Assembly: GCA_013003805.1 (NCBI GenBank)
Contig: JABDII010000255.1
Span: 1-13,085 of the forward strand
DNA from: Gemmatimonadales bacterium
GTDB lineage: Bacteria > Gemmatimonadota > Gemmatimonadetes > Gemmatimonadales > GWC2-71-9
DNA: 13,085 nucleotides
Direction of reading: 5' to 3'
Positions 1-6,833 of the stretch are shown piece after piece (position 1 is the stretch's first letter; each line of letters begins with the position of its first letter). The translations under genes and the position numbers were made by a program. Below the pieces are notes generated by a model. The model saw only the letters and a list, made by a program, of their open reading frames with translations, made no database searches and had not been told where the DNA came from.

Positions 1-1267
1 CGGTGCCGGCCTCGACGGCGGCAGGTTCGGCCTCGCGCACCCCGGTGAACGTGTTCCGCAAGATCGGGAAGATCGAATAGAGAAACAGCGCGGTCAGAGC
101 CGGCCAAACTCCGATGCCCAGAAGCGGGATCATGAACGCGAGGAGTGCGATGCTCGGGAGTGTCTGCAAGAGCCCCGCGCCACGAATCACCGACTCGGCG
201 CTGCGGCGGCGGCGCTCGAGGAAGAGACCGAGCGGCACCGCGACGAGGACAGCCGCGAGGAGTGAGACCCCCACCAGATAGATGTGCCGGAGGGTGAGGG
301 AGACCAGGGTCGCACGCTGGTTCCAGAGATACCGGGCGAGACCCGTGCGGGTGGGACCGCCGTCGGACGCGGCACCGGTATCCTCACCGAGCAGGCCGAC
401 GCTTCGCACCGCATCCCGCGCGACATCGGGTATGGGGTCCTTGTCGACTTCGATCCGCCGGTTGAGCTCCCGCATCCGGCCTTCCGAGAACCGTCCGCTC
501 AGCTCCGTCAACGCCGCGACCGCTTCGGGATACGCATCGGCAAATGTACCGTTCACCAGTGCCGCGGCCTCGTAGGGCGGGAAGAAACCGCGGTCGTCCT
601 CGAGCACGCGCAGGTCGTAGCGCGCGATCAGCCCGTCGGTTGAATACCCGTCGATGACGTCTACCTCGCCCGCGGCCAGCGCTTGATACTTGATGGCCGG
701 AAGCAGAGAGCGAACGTCCGCCGGGGTGAAGCCGTAGACGCTGGTCAACCCCGGGAGCCCATCCGGTCGGCCGATGAAATCCGGCGTGAACCCCGCGATG
801 AAATCGCTCCCTTCGCGCGCGAGGTCACTCAAGGTGGTGAGGCCGCGTGACGCCGCCACCTCGCTCCGCACGGCGATCGCATAGGTGTTCTCGAACCCCA
901 GCGGAGGGAGCCACCTCACGTCAAAGCGGCGGCGGAATTCACGCGAGACGTAGGCAAAGACCGATCGCGGATCGGACGCCGGATCTTCGCCCAGGATGGC
1001 CAGGAGTCCGGTGCCGGTGTATTCCGGGTACACGTCGATGGCGCCGGTTCGGAGGGCCTGAAACGCGATTTCGGTCGCGCCGAGGCCGCGCCGGCGCTCG
1101 ACGGTGAAGCCCTTGGCTTCGAGAACTTGGGCGAATATCTCGGCCAAGAGATAGGACTCGCCGAAGGGTTTCGAGGCCACCACCACCGGCCGGTCGGCCG
1201 GGGGGGCGGGCGGGGCCGGTGATTGGAAGGCCAGAAGGAGCATCAAACCGGCGGCGAGGGCCTTCAT
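1..1267 (-). CDS. Fused substrate-binding/permease ABC transporter subunit, EgtU/OpuB class (partial at left edge)
   Basis: This is the membrane and ligand-capture subunit of a type I ABC importer of the quaternary-amine class. The gene runs off the left edge, so only its first 422 residues are visible. Residues 1-25 form a short hydrophobic, proline-rich leader that looks like a signal peptide or anchor. Residues about 28-296 are an OpuAC/ProX-type binding domain, with GLGATE (61-66), IDVYPEYTGTG (77-87) and DVIDGYSTDG (203-212). Residues from about 311 are the permease: a first membrane helix near 325-350, LQTLPSIALL at 367-376, and RNTFTGVREAEPAAVEAG entering the EAA loop at the window edge. 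The ATG at 1267 overlaps the ATPase stop by four bases (ATGA), which fixes the start and suggests coupled translation. In characterised EgtU and OpuB-type fusions the permease comes first; here the order is reversed. Placement behind egtBDA suggests ergothioneine or a related betaine as ligand, but choline or glycine betaine cannot be excluded. The family call is firm; the substrate is inference. Confidence 0.88.
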   Translation of the reverse strand, partial: MKALAAGLMLLLAFQSPAPPAPPADRPVVVASKPFGESYLLAEIFAQVLEAKGFTVERRRGLGATEIAFQALRTGAIDVYPEYTGTGLLAILGEDPASDPRSVFAYVSREFRRRFDVRWLPPLGFENTYAIAVRSEVAASRGLTTLSDLAREGSDFIAGFTPDFIGRPDGLPGLTSVYGFTPADVRSLLPAIKYQALAAGEVDVIDGYSTDGLIARYDLRVLEDDRGFFPPYEAAALVNGTFADAYPEAVAALTELSGRFSEGRMRELNRRIEVDKDPIPDVARDAVRSVGLLGEDTGAASDGGPTRTGLARYLWNQRATLVSLTLRHIYLVGVSLLAAVLVAVPLGLFLERRRRSAESVIRGAGLLQTLPSIALLAFMIPLLGIGVWPALTALFLYSIFPILRNTFTGVREAEPAAVEAGT

Positions 1268-2010
1268 GCGTCGCTGATCCTCGCCCGATGGAGCAGGGTG
1301 CGGACGTACTCGGTGGCGGGCGCACGGCGGAGTTCGTCGGCGGACGCCGACTGCTCCACCCGGCCACCTCGGAGCACCGCGACCCGATCGGCCAGGGCCA
1401 ACGCCTCGTGCAAGTCGTGGGTCACCAACACACAGGTGAGTCCTAGCTCGCGGCGCATGCTGTCGAATGACGCCTGAAGGTCGGCTCGGGTGATGGCGTC
1501 CAACGCGCCGAACGGTTCGTCCAAGAGGACGACCTCGGGGTCGGCCGCCAGCGCACGCGCCACGGCCACCCGTTGGCGCTGTCCGCCGGACAGCTCGCGA
1601 GGCCAACGCTCTGCGTAGGTTCCCGGATCGAGTCCCACGAGGTCCAGGGCATGCCGCGCCCGAACGCGCCGATCGTCGAGTCCCTGAAGCCACGGGACCA
1701 ATTCGACGTTCCGCCCCACTCGCCAATGCGGCAGGAGTCCGCCCTCTTGCGGCACGTAGCCGATCCGGCGGCGGAGCGCGATCGGATCGAGCCCGGCTAC
1801 ATCGGCGCCTTCGAACGCCACGGTTCCGGCGTCCGGCGTGGTTAATCGGTTGAAGCAGCGCAGCAGGGTGGTCTTCCCCGATCCGCTCTCACCGATCAGT
1901 GCGAGGCACTCGCCTTTCGTCACCTCGATCGAGACTTGATCGAGCGCGACGTGACCGTCATAGCGTTTGGAGACGTCGGCAAGAGCGAGAACGGCGTCGG
2001 GTACCGTCAT
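1264..2010 (-). CDS. ABC transporter ATPase, EgtV/OpuCA-like
   Basis: This is the cytoplasmic ATPase that would power the adjacent binding/permease subunit. All motifs of an ABC nucleotide-binding domain are present in the 248 residues: Walker A GESGSGKTT (40-48), Q-loop Gln88, signature LSGGQ (140-144), Walker B VVLLDEP (160-166) and the switch His198 in VTHDLHEA. The protein ends soon after the core domain, so the C-terminal CBS pair found in osmoregulated OpuA/OpuCA ATPases is absent; osmotic gating through CBS domains is therefore unlikely. The ATG at 2010 lies 38 bases after the egtA stop and has no strong Shine-Dalgarno sequence. The stop overlaps the start of the permease gene by four bases. 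The position suggests that it belongs to the ergothioneine operon and works as an EgtV-type subunit; that substrate assignment rests on context. Confidence 0.9.
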   Translation of the reverse strand: MTVPDAVLALADVSKRYDGHVALDQVSIEVTKGECLALIGESGSGKTTLLRCFNRLTTPDAGTVAFEGADVAGLDPIALRRRIGYVPQEGGLLPHWRVGRNVELVPWLQGLDDRRVRARHALDLVGLDPGTYAERWPRELSGGQRQRVAVARALAADPEVVLLDEPFGALDAITRADLQASFDSMRRELGLTCVLVTHDLHEALALADRVAVLRGGRVEQSASADELRRAPATEYVRTLLHRARISDA

Positions 2011-2048
2011 GGGAGACCGCGTGGATGTCGGGTGCGACGGCTTTCGGA

Positions 2049-3308
2049 TCAGGGAGCGGGCAACGTCCGGGCCAGCTCGTCGAGCGCCTCGTCGGCCGGG
2101 GATCGACCCTGCCTGGTGTACTGGTCGAAGAAGGCGCGCGCAGTTTCAACGTCCCGCTCTGGGACGAAATCCGGCCCGAAGCGGCCACACCCCTCAAGGG
2201 CAATCTCGAACAGGCCGCGGGCCACATCCCCGATATCGGGATCGGCCAGGCCATCGACTCCAGCACGTTTGAGCAGTCCCGGATCGGGCTCTCCCAGCAG
2301 GTCGGCCGCGGCGTGGAGGCTCTCGGGGTCGTACACGATCCCGGCGAGGAAACAGATCGGCGCGGCATACCACTCGGGCGACAGCGCATCGACCGAACGG
2401 GATTCGAGGTAGCCGCGCGGCCGGACCTCGGGGAACAGTGTCGTGAGATGCAAGCGCCAATCATCGAGGCTGACCCCACCGTGCGACCACCACCACCTGA
2501 ACGGGCGATATCCGTCGTCTCCCGGCGGAAGCAGCATGGCCGGGGCGCTCAAGGCAAACTCGAGGTACTCCCCGATGGGGTCGTCGGATCGCGCCAGGAG
2601 CCCGGTCCGACTGGGATCGGCATTCCGCCAGGTCTCCGCTCGATAGCTCTGGCAGCCGGTGGGAGATCCCGCGTAAATGGGCGAATTCGCGAAGATGGCC
2701 GTGACATAGGGGGCGGACGCGTTCAGGACCGACCATCGGAGCATCGGCTCTTCCAAGAAATCGAGATTCACTTGGATCGCGGCGGTCTGTCGCATCATCC
2801 GCACTCCGGCCCGCCCCTGCGCCTCGAAATACGCCGTCATTTTCCGATACCGCGGGGCGGAGAGCTGGAGCGGCACCCGGGCGATGTCGTTGATGGGATC
2901 GATCCCGGTCGACAGCATCGCGATGCCGGCATCGGACGCGGCACGCGTGAGCGGCTCGACCGCATCCAGCATGCAGGGCATGAGTTCCGTGATCGACCGG
3001 CACCGGGGGGAACTGTACTCCAGCTGACCCCCGGGCTCCGGTGTCAACGTTCCTCCATCCGGCAGGCGGAACATCCAGACGCCACTCGAGTGCTGCGTCT
3101 CGACCCAGCCCTCGGCCGCGCCGTACTGACGCAAGAATGCGAGGGTCGAACCGGATCCATTCTCGAATTGGCACATCGCTCCGGAGTCGGCGCGGACGGG
3201 GATCACCTCGACCTCCGCTCCGATCCCTCGGAGGGGTGTCTGCCGGCGGGGGCGGAAGGCACGCCGCGTCAAATCGGCGGCAAGGGGATCGGCTGCCCGG
3301 GTGGTCAT
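2049..3308 (-). CDS. egtA: Glutamate-cysteine ligase, EgtA type
   Basis: The enzyme would join glutamate and cysteine with ATP to give gamma-glutamylcysteine, the sulfur donor for a gamma-Glu-Cys-using EgtB. The 419-residue protein shows the glutamate-cysteine ligase 2 (GCS2) family pattern: GAEVEV (30-35) near the N-terminus, EPGGQLEYSS (91-100), QTAAIQVNLD (174-183), ANSPIYAG (207-214) and the SYRAETWRNADPSRTG stretch (221-236). There is no signal peptide. The ATG at 3308 overlaps the egtD stop by four bases (ATGA), so the start is well supported and the two genes are probably translationally coupled. The same family also supplies gamma-glutamylcysteine for glutathione; the EgtA assignment comes from its place between egtD and the transporter genes. 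No glutathione synthetase gene is visible here. The family call is strong and the pathway call is good. Confidence 0.87.
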   Translation of the reverse strand: MTTRAADPLAADLTRRAFRPRRQTPLRGIGAEVEVIPVRADSGAMCQFENGSGSTLAFLRQYGAAEGWVETQHSSGVWMFRLPDGGTLTPEPGGQLEYSSPRCRSITELMPCMLDAVEPLTRAASDAGIAMLSTGIDPINDIARVPLQLSAPRYRKMTAYFEAQGRAGVRMMRQTAAIQVNLDFLEEPMLRWSVLNASAPYVTAIFANSPIYAGSPTGCQSYRAETWRNADPSRTGLLARSDDPIGEYLEFALSAPAMLLPPGDDGYRPFRWWWSHGGVSLDDWRLHLTTLFPEVRPRGYLESRSVDALSPEWYAAPICFLAGIVYDPESLHAAADLLGEPDPGLLKRAGVDGLADPDIGDVARGLFEIALEGCGRFGPDFVPERDVETARAFFDQYTRQGRSPADEALDELARTLPAP

Positions 3309-4267
3309 GGCCTACTCTCTGCCAGGGCCAGGGCAAACCACTCCTTGGCATCGGTTTTCCACTCCGCCAGATGCAGTCCGGCCGCCGAGCAGAGGGCGGC
3401 GACGCTCTCACGGTCGTACTTGCAGCTGATCTCGGTCCGAAGCGGCTCGTCACGCCGGAAGCGGACGACGCCGATGCCGGGGATCGTCACGTTCTGTTCC
3501 CGCGTGGAATCCAGATACATCTCGATGCGGTGGGCGCCGGTATGGTAGACAGCCCGGTGCCGGAACGCATCGAGATCGAAATCCGCGCCCAGTGTTCGAT
3601 TCAGCACGCGCAGCACGTTGCGATTGAACTCGGCCGTGACCCCCTCCGCATCATTGTACGCGGCCTCCAGTACGGCGACGTCCTTCCGGAGGTCAACGCC
3701 GAGCAGGAAGAAATCCTCGGAACTCATCGCGGCGCGAATCCGGCCGAGGAGTGCCGCGGCCTTCTTCGGACGGAAATTGCCGATCGTGCTCCCGAGGAAG
3801 GCGAAGAGGTGCGGCCCCGGAAGCTCGCGAGGGAGCACGAGCGGGTCGGCGAGGTCCGCCACGATGGGGAGTACCTTGAGTCCGGGGTATTCCACTCGGA
3901 GGCGGGCGGCGGAGGCCTTGAGAAACTCGGCGCTTACGTCGATCGGCACGTAGACGATCGGTGAGTGGGCCGCGAGCATGGCATCGAGGATGACGCGAGT
4001 CTTCTCGCCGCTGCCCGCTCCCAACTCGACTAGTGCTCGGACGTCGAGGCCCGGGATCCGGTCGGGTATCCACGCCTCGAGAATCTCGCGTTCCGTGCGC
4101 GTGGGATAGTATTCGATGAGTTCGGTGATCCGTTCGAATAGTTCGGAGCCGCGATGATCGTAGAAGTACTTGGGCGGGATCTCCTTCGGCGAACGGGAAA
4201 GCCCCGCCCGGATCTCGTCCAGCATCGAGGGGGCGGCCGATGGTACAGGACCCGAGATTCTAGGCAT
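3305..4267 (-). CDS. egtD: L-histidine N-alpha-methyltransferase EgtD
   Basis: EgtD uses three S-adenosylmethionine molecules to turn histidine into hercynine, the committed step of ergothioneine synthesis. From the ATG at 4267 the protein is 320 residues, almost the length of the mycobacterial enzyme (321). SAM-site motifs include VELGAGSGEKT (80-90) and FLGSTIGNF (157-165). Residues known to bind histidine in the mycobacterial enzyme appear at matching positions: Tyr53/Tyr54 in EYYPTRTE, Asn164, Tyr204 in AAYNDAEG, Met250, and Glu279 with Ser281 in TEISCK. The frame stays open upstream to 4483, but that region is egtB coding sequence. The 4267 start gives an 8-base overlap with the egtB stop and a normal N-terminus. 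An ATG at 4225 is a shorter alternative. No clear Shine-Dalgarno precedes either, which fits translational coupling. Confidence 0.95.
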   Translation of the reverse strand: MPRISGPVPSAAPSMLDEIRAGLSRSPKEIPPKYFYDHRGSELFERITELIEYYPTRTEREILEAWIPDRIPGLDVRALVELGAGSGEKTRVILDAMLAAHSPIVYVPIDVSAEFLKASAARLRVEYPGLKVLPIVADLADPLVLPRELPGPHLFAFLGSTIGNFRPKKAAALLGRIRAAMSSEDFFLLGVDLRKDVAVLEAAYNDAEGVTAEFNRNVLRVLNRTLGADFDLDAFRHRAVYHTGAHRIEMYLDSTREQNVTIPGIGVVRFRRDEPLRTEISCKYDRESVAALCSAAGLHLAEWKTDAKEWFALALAESRP

Positions 4268-5567
4268 CGGCGGCGCAGCGGAATCCACTGAAAATCTGAC
4301 GGCGGATGGGATAGTCCCAGTTGCGGAAGGTGCCCCGGACGGCGCCGGGACGGGTTGCCCACGACCCACCGCGCAAGACCTTGTACTCCAATCCGAAGAA
4401 CTCCTCGGAGTACTCCGGATAGGGAAACGCTCGGAATCCAGGGTAGCCCCGGAAGTCACTGCTGGTCCACTCCCACACGTCACCGATCATGCCATAGCAG
4501 CCCAAGGGGGAAATGTTGTCCGGGAACGCGCCCAGGGGCGCGGTGTCGAACGCCAGCTGATCCAGGTTGGCCCGGTCGGGCGTGGGCGGCGCGTTGCCCC
4601 ATGGGAAGCGCGACTTGACTCTGGTCGTCGGATTCCAGGTCGCCGCGGTTTCCCATTCCGTCTCCGTCGGGAGCCGCTTGCCCACCCAGCGGGCGTAGGC
4701 CTCCGCTTCGTGGTAACACACATGGCACACCGGTTTGTTCCCCGCCACGAGCTGAGTCGCATCCATGACCCGGGTCCACCACTCTCCGTCTTGGCGAAAC
4801 CAGTACTTCGGAGCGGAGACCCCTGAATCGAGGAGCCAGCGCCATCCGGCCTGGGACCAGAACTCTCGCCGCGAATAGCCCCCGGCCTCGATGAATTCCA
4901 TGTAATCCGCGTTGCTCACGGGAACACGATCGATGCGATACGGCCGAATCGTCTCCAAATGTTGGGGGCGCTCGTTGTCGTAGGCGGCACTCCGGTCATT
5001 GGTTCCGACCGGAACCTGACCGCCATCGACCCGGACCATCCCCCCATAGGCCCCACTTGGCTCGGGCAGAGGCCGCCGCTCGACCGGGCGATACGGCTCG
5101 CCCTGTTTCAGCTGAAGCGCCTGCAATATCGTCTCGTTGTGCTGGTACTCGTGTTGGAGCACCATGTGGTAGACAAACCCGTGACGTAGCAACGGATTGC
5201 CCCCTGCAAGGTCCACCTTGGGGAGTCGCTCGAGCACTTTGCCACGGATGTCCGCCATGAGTCGCAAGATCTGAGCAAGACTGGGCAGCGCCAGGGTCGC
5301 GCGCTCGTTCCGGGGATGCTCCATGGGATTGAACAGGCCCGGCATTTCGACGAACTTGATCTCGCCGTCCAGGTTCCTGGTCAACCAGAGCTCTTCGAAG
5401 TGCGCGATGTGGCCCAGGTCCCACACGATCGGACTCATGAGCGGGTCGTGCTGAATCCGGATATCATCCGACGTCAGCGGCCGAATCAGCTCGAGGGTAC
5501 GGGCCCGCGCCTCGACCAGCCGCTCGGCCAGCTGGTCATGCACAGAGCGATGTGTGGTGACGGACAT
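4260..5567 (-). CDS. egtB: Ergothioneine sulfoxide synthase EgtB (non-heme iron, gamma-Glu-Cys type)
   Basis: EgtB couples hercynine with a cysteine donor using oxygen and non-heme iron, forming the C-S bond and the sulfoxide. The protein is 435 residues from the ATG at 5567, which has GGAG eight bases upstream; longer in-frame starts up to 5660 lack support. An N-terminal DinB-like domain carries the iron ligands His53 (DLGHIAHFE) and His139/His143 (HEYQHNET). The C-terminal half is the formylglycine-enzyme-type sulfatase-modifying fold, with VWEWTSSDF, LRGGSW and the terminal FSGFRCA. Arg86 and Arg89, spaced three apart, and Asp418 in NWDYPIRR line up with Arg87, Arg90 and Asp416, which hold gamma-glutamylcysteine in the mycobacterial enzyme. 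Tyr375 sits where its catalytic Tyr377 lies. This predicts gamma-Glu-Cys rather than free cysteine as donor, consistent with egtA downstream. It is the first gene of the operon. Confidence 0.95.
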   Translation of the reverse strand: MSVTTHRSVHDQLAERLVEARARTLELIRPLTSDDIRIQHDPLMSPIVWDLGHIAHFEELWLTRNLDGEIKFVEMPGLFNPMEHPRNERATLALPSLAQILRLMADIRGKVLERLPKVDLAGGNPLLRHGFVYHMVLQHEYQHNETILQALQLKQGEPYRPVERRPLPEPSGAYGGMVRVDGGQVPVGTNDRSAAYDNERPQHLETIRPYRIDRVPVSNADYMEFIEAGGYSRREFWSQAGWRWLLDSGVSAPKYWFRQDGEWWTRVMDATQLVAGNKPVCHVCYHEAEAYARWVGKRLPTETEWETAATWNPTTRVKSRFPWGNAPPTPDRANLDQLAFDTAPLGAFPDNISPLGCYGMIGDVWEWTSSDFRGYPGFRAFPYPEYSEEFFGLEYKVLRGGSWATRPGAVRGTFRNWDYPIRRQIFSGFRCAADA

Positions 5568-5600
5568 TCGGTGGGCTCCAGGTGAAACCAGCGAGTCCAC

Positions 5601-5630
5601 AGAATCTGGTCGAATGGCGCGGATGTGCAA
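5601..5630 (-). promoter_or_regulatory. Possible promoter of the egt operon
   Basis: Read on the minus strand, TTGCAC (5630-5625) and GATTCT (5606-5601) are 18 bases apart, a weak match to a sigma-70-like -35/-10 pair. Transcription from it would start near 5594 and leave a leader of about 25 bases before the egtB ATG with its GGAG. The match is imperfect (about three of six bases in the -10) and such matches occur by chance, so this is only a candidate. The operon must have some promoter in this divergent gap, because no minus-strand gene lies immediately upstream. Confidence 0.22.
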
Positions 5631-5639
5631 GTTCGACCG

Positions 5640-5663
5640 AAGGCGCCGGCCAACCGGCACCTT
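5640..5663. repeat. Inverted repeat, 10-bp arms with 4-base spacer, in the divergent region
   Basis: The arms are AAGGCGCCGG (5640-5649) and CCGGCACCTT (5654-5663), with CCAA between. They differ from perfect symmetry at one position. In a minus-strand transcript that position becomes a G-U pair, so the RNA could form an uninterrupted 10-bp hairpin with a UUGG loop; in a plus-strand transcript it would be a C-A mismatch. No U-run follows on either strand, so an intrinsic terminator is unlikely. It lies 73-96 bases upstream of the egtB start, just upstream of the promoter candidate, which would suit an operator, but no regulator is identified. Confidence 0.5.
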
Positions 5664-5814
5664 GCATCCGACTCTTGGTTGCGGCGGAAAATCCGAGCGG
5701 TTAGCTATCGCGGACCGCGCTGCGGCGTCCTTCCACCGCCAGCTCCCGGCTGGGTTCTCGTCGACGCATCCCGGCCCGCGAGTTACTCACACGATATGTG
5801 CCGAGGCCACGTAG

Positions 5815-6549
5815 ATGGAGCACACTCCACAGTTGTCCATCGTCATCCCGGCCTATAATGAAGCCGCATGCCTCGGCCCGCTCCTGGGTGAGCTCAACGC
5901 CGCACTTGCTGGCGGCCCAACCTACGAGGTGCTCTGTGTGGACGACGGGAGCACTGACGGAACCCTCGAGGTGCTTCGTTCCACGAGAGAGCGCCTTCCC
6001 CAACTCCGCATCGTGCGTCACCACTCCCGATCGGGCCAGAGCGCGGCGCTCTGGACCGGCTTCGGTCGAGCGAAGGCTCCTTGGATCGCGACGCTCGACG
6101 CCGATGGGCAGAACGATCCGCGCGATCTCCCCCGACTCCTCGAAGCCAGGGATGCGAGTCCGGAGCGGGAGGAGCTCTGGCTGGTTACCGGCATCCGCCG
6201 CAAACGGAGGGACACCCTACTCAAGCGGGTCTCTTCACGAGTCGCCAACGCCGTTCGCGGCCGCCTGCTCCGGGACGGTATCAGCGATACCGGGTGTGGG
6301 CTCAAGCTGATGCATCGTGCCCGGATCCTCACCCTTCCGCGCTTTGATCACATGCATCGCTTCTTGCCCGCCCTAGTGATGCGCTCCGGGGGCCGCGTGC
6401 TCACGGTCGAGGTCGGGCACAGGCCTCGTACGGCCGGAACCACCAAGTACGGCGTCCGGAATCGCTTGTTTGTGGGGGTGGTGGACTTACTGGGCGTGCT
6501 GTGGCTTCAACGCAGGACGACGCACCCCATTATCGAGGAAGAACTATGA
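5815..6549 (+). CDS. Family 2 glycosyltransferase, polyprenyl-phosphate sugar synthase type (DPM1/ArnC-like)
   Basis: The 244-residue protein probably transfers a sugar from a nucleotide donor to a polyprenyl phosphate at the inner face of the cytoplasmic membrane. The GT-A fold is clear: LSIVIPAYNE (7-16), VDDGSTDGT (42-50) and the metal-binding DADGQNDP (95-102), followed by SDTGCGLKLM and the PRTAGTTKYG stretch typical of DPM1/ArnC relatives. It lacks the two C-terminal membrane helices of ArnC and GtrB, so it is a soluble, DPM1-like short form. The ATG at 5815 has GAGG eight bases upstream. Its stop overlaps the next start by four bases (ATGA). The next two genes, LAB-N and ArnT-like, make lipid A or another envelope glycolipid the likely destination. 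The sugar cannot be read from the sequence. Confidence 0.9.
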   Translation: MEHTPQLSIVIPAYNEAACLGPLLGELNAALAGGPTYEVLCVDDGSTDGTLEVLRSTRERLPQLRIVRHHSRSGQSAALWTGFGRAKAPWIATLDADGQNDPRDLPRLLEARDASPEREELWLVTGIRRKRRDTLLKRVSSRVANAVRGRLLRDGISDTGCGLKLMHRARILTLPRFDHMHRFLPALVMRSGGRVLTVEVGHRPRTAGTTKYGVRNRLFVGVVDLLGVLWLQRRTTHPIIEEEL

Positions 6550-6833
6550 GGACGGACATCAGCACGGCGTGGCTCGCCGTCGGGTTCTTCGGTCAGGCAC
6601 TGTTCTTCATGCGGTTTCTGGTCCAATGGATCGTCAGCGAGCGCAAGAAGCAGAGCGTGATCCCGATTGCCTTCTGGTACTTCAGCCTCGGGGGCGCGGC
6701 GATACTCTTGGCCTACGCGATCTACCGCGTCGACCCGGTCTTCATCATGGGACAATCGTTCGGATTCTTGGTGTACACCCGAAATCTGTACTTCATTCAC
6801 CATGCCAAGCGGGACGACAGCCCCCGTGCTTGA
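6546..6833 (+). CDS. LAB-N domain small membrane protein (lipid A biosynthesis N-terminal-like)
   Basis: This 95-residue membrane protein matches the family named after the N-terminal region of some lipid-A-disaccharide synthases (LAB-N). Visible hallmarks are GQALFFMRFLVQWIVSE, the SVIPIAFWYFSLGG stretch, and GQSFGFLVYTRNLYF near the end, giving about three hydrophobic segments. The biochemical role of stand-alone LAB-N proteins is not established as far as I know; they commonly sit beside a GT2 and an ArnT-like glycosyltransferase, as here, so a role in handling the lipid-linked sugar is a reasonable guess. The ATG at 6546 overlaps the GT2 stop by four bases. An in-frame ATG at 6501 lies deep in the GT2 gene and adds residues unlike the family, so I reject it. 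Confidence 0.85.
   Translation: MRTDISTAWLAVGFFGQALFFMRFLVQWIVSERKKQSVIPIAFWYFSLGGAAILLAYAIYRVDPVFIMGQSFGFLVYTRNLYFIHHAKRDDSPRA

Larger units (their letters stand above)
5568..5814. other. Divergent intergenic region between egtB and the glycosyltransferase cassette
   Basis: These 247 bases separate the two divergent transcription units and are the only sizeable non-coding stretch in the window. They contain the 10-bp inverted repeat, the weak promoter match facing egtB, an odd palindrome CGCGGACCGCG at 5709-5719, a short stem CCAGC/GCTGG at 5739-5753, and a GAGG ribosome-binding site eight bases before the rightward gene. I found no convincing promoter facing right and no small ORF with its own support. 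Open frames that cross it are continuations of frames antisense to the flanking genes. Confidence 0.6.

Noticed and set aside
2461..3453. A 330-codon minus-strand frame overlapping egtA and egtD
   Set aside because: It is on the same strand as egtA and egtD but in another frame, with arginine-rich low-complexity translation and no motif. The egtA and egtD frames carry the conserved residues.
1899..3548. A 549-codon plus-strand open frame
   Set aside because: It lies antisense to egtA and to the ends of egtD and the ATPase gene. Its translation is arginine-, glycine- and proline-rich with no domain pattern, typical of open antisense frames in GC-rich DNA, whereas the minus-strand genes have clear family motifs.
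4268..4483. A 72-residue N-terminal extension of EgtD
   Set aside because: The extension is entirely egtB coding sequence in another frame; the 4267 start already gives the family's normal length.
5739..5753. A small hairpin CCAGC/GCTGG upstream of the GT2 gene
   Set aside because: A five-bp stem is expected by chance in DNA this rich in GC, and nothing around it suggests a function.
5701..6024. A 107-codon minus-strand open frame at the divergent region
   Set aside because: Most of it is antisense to the GT2 gene, and it has no motif and no ribosome-binding support.
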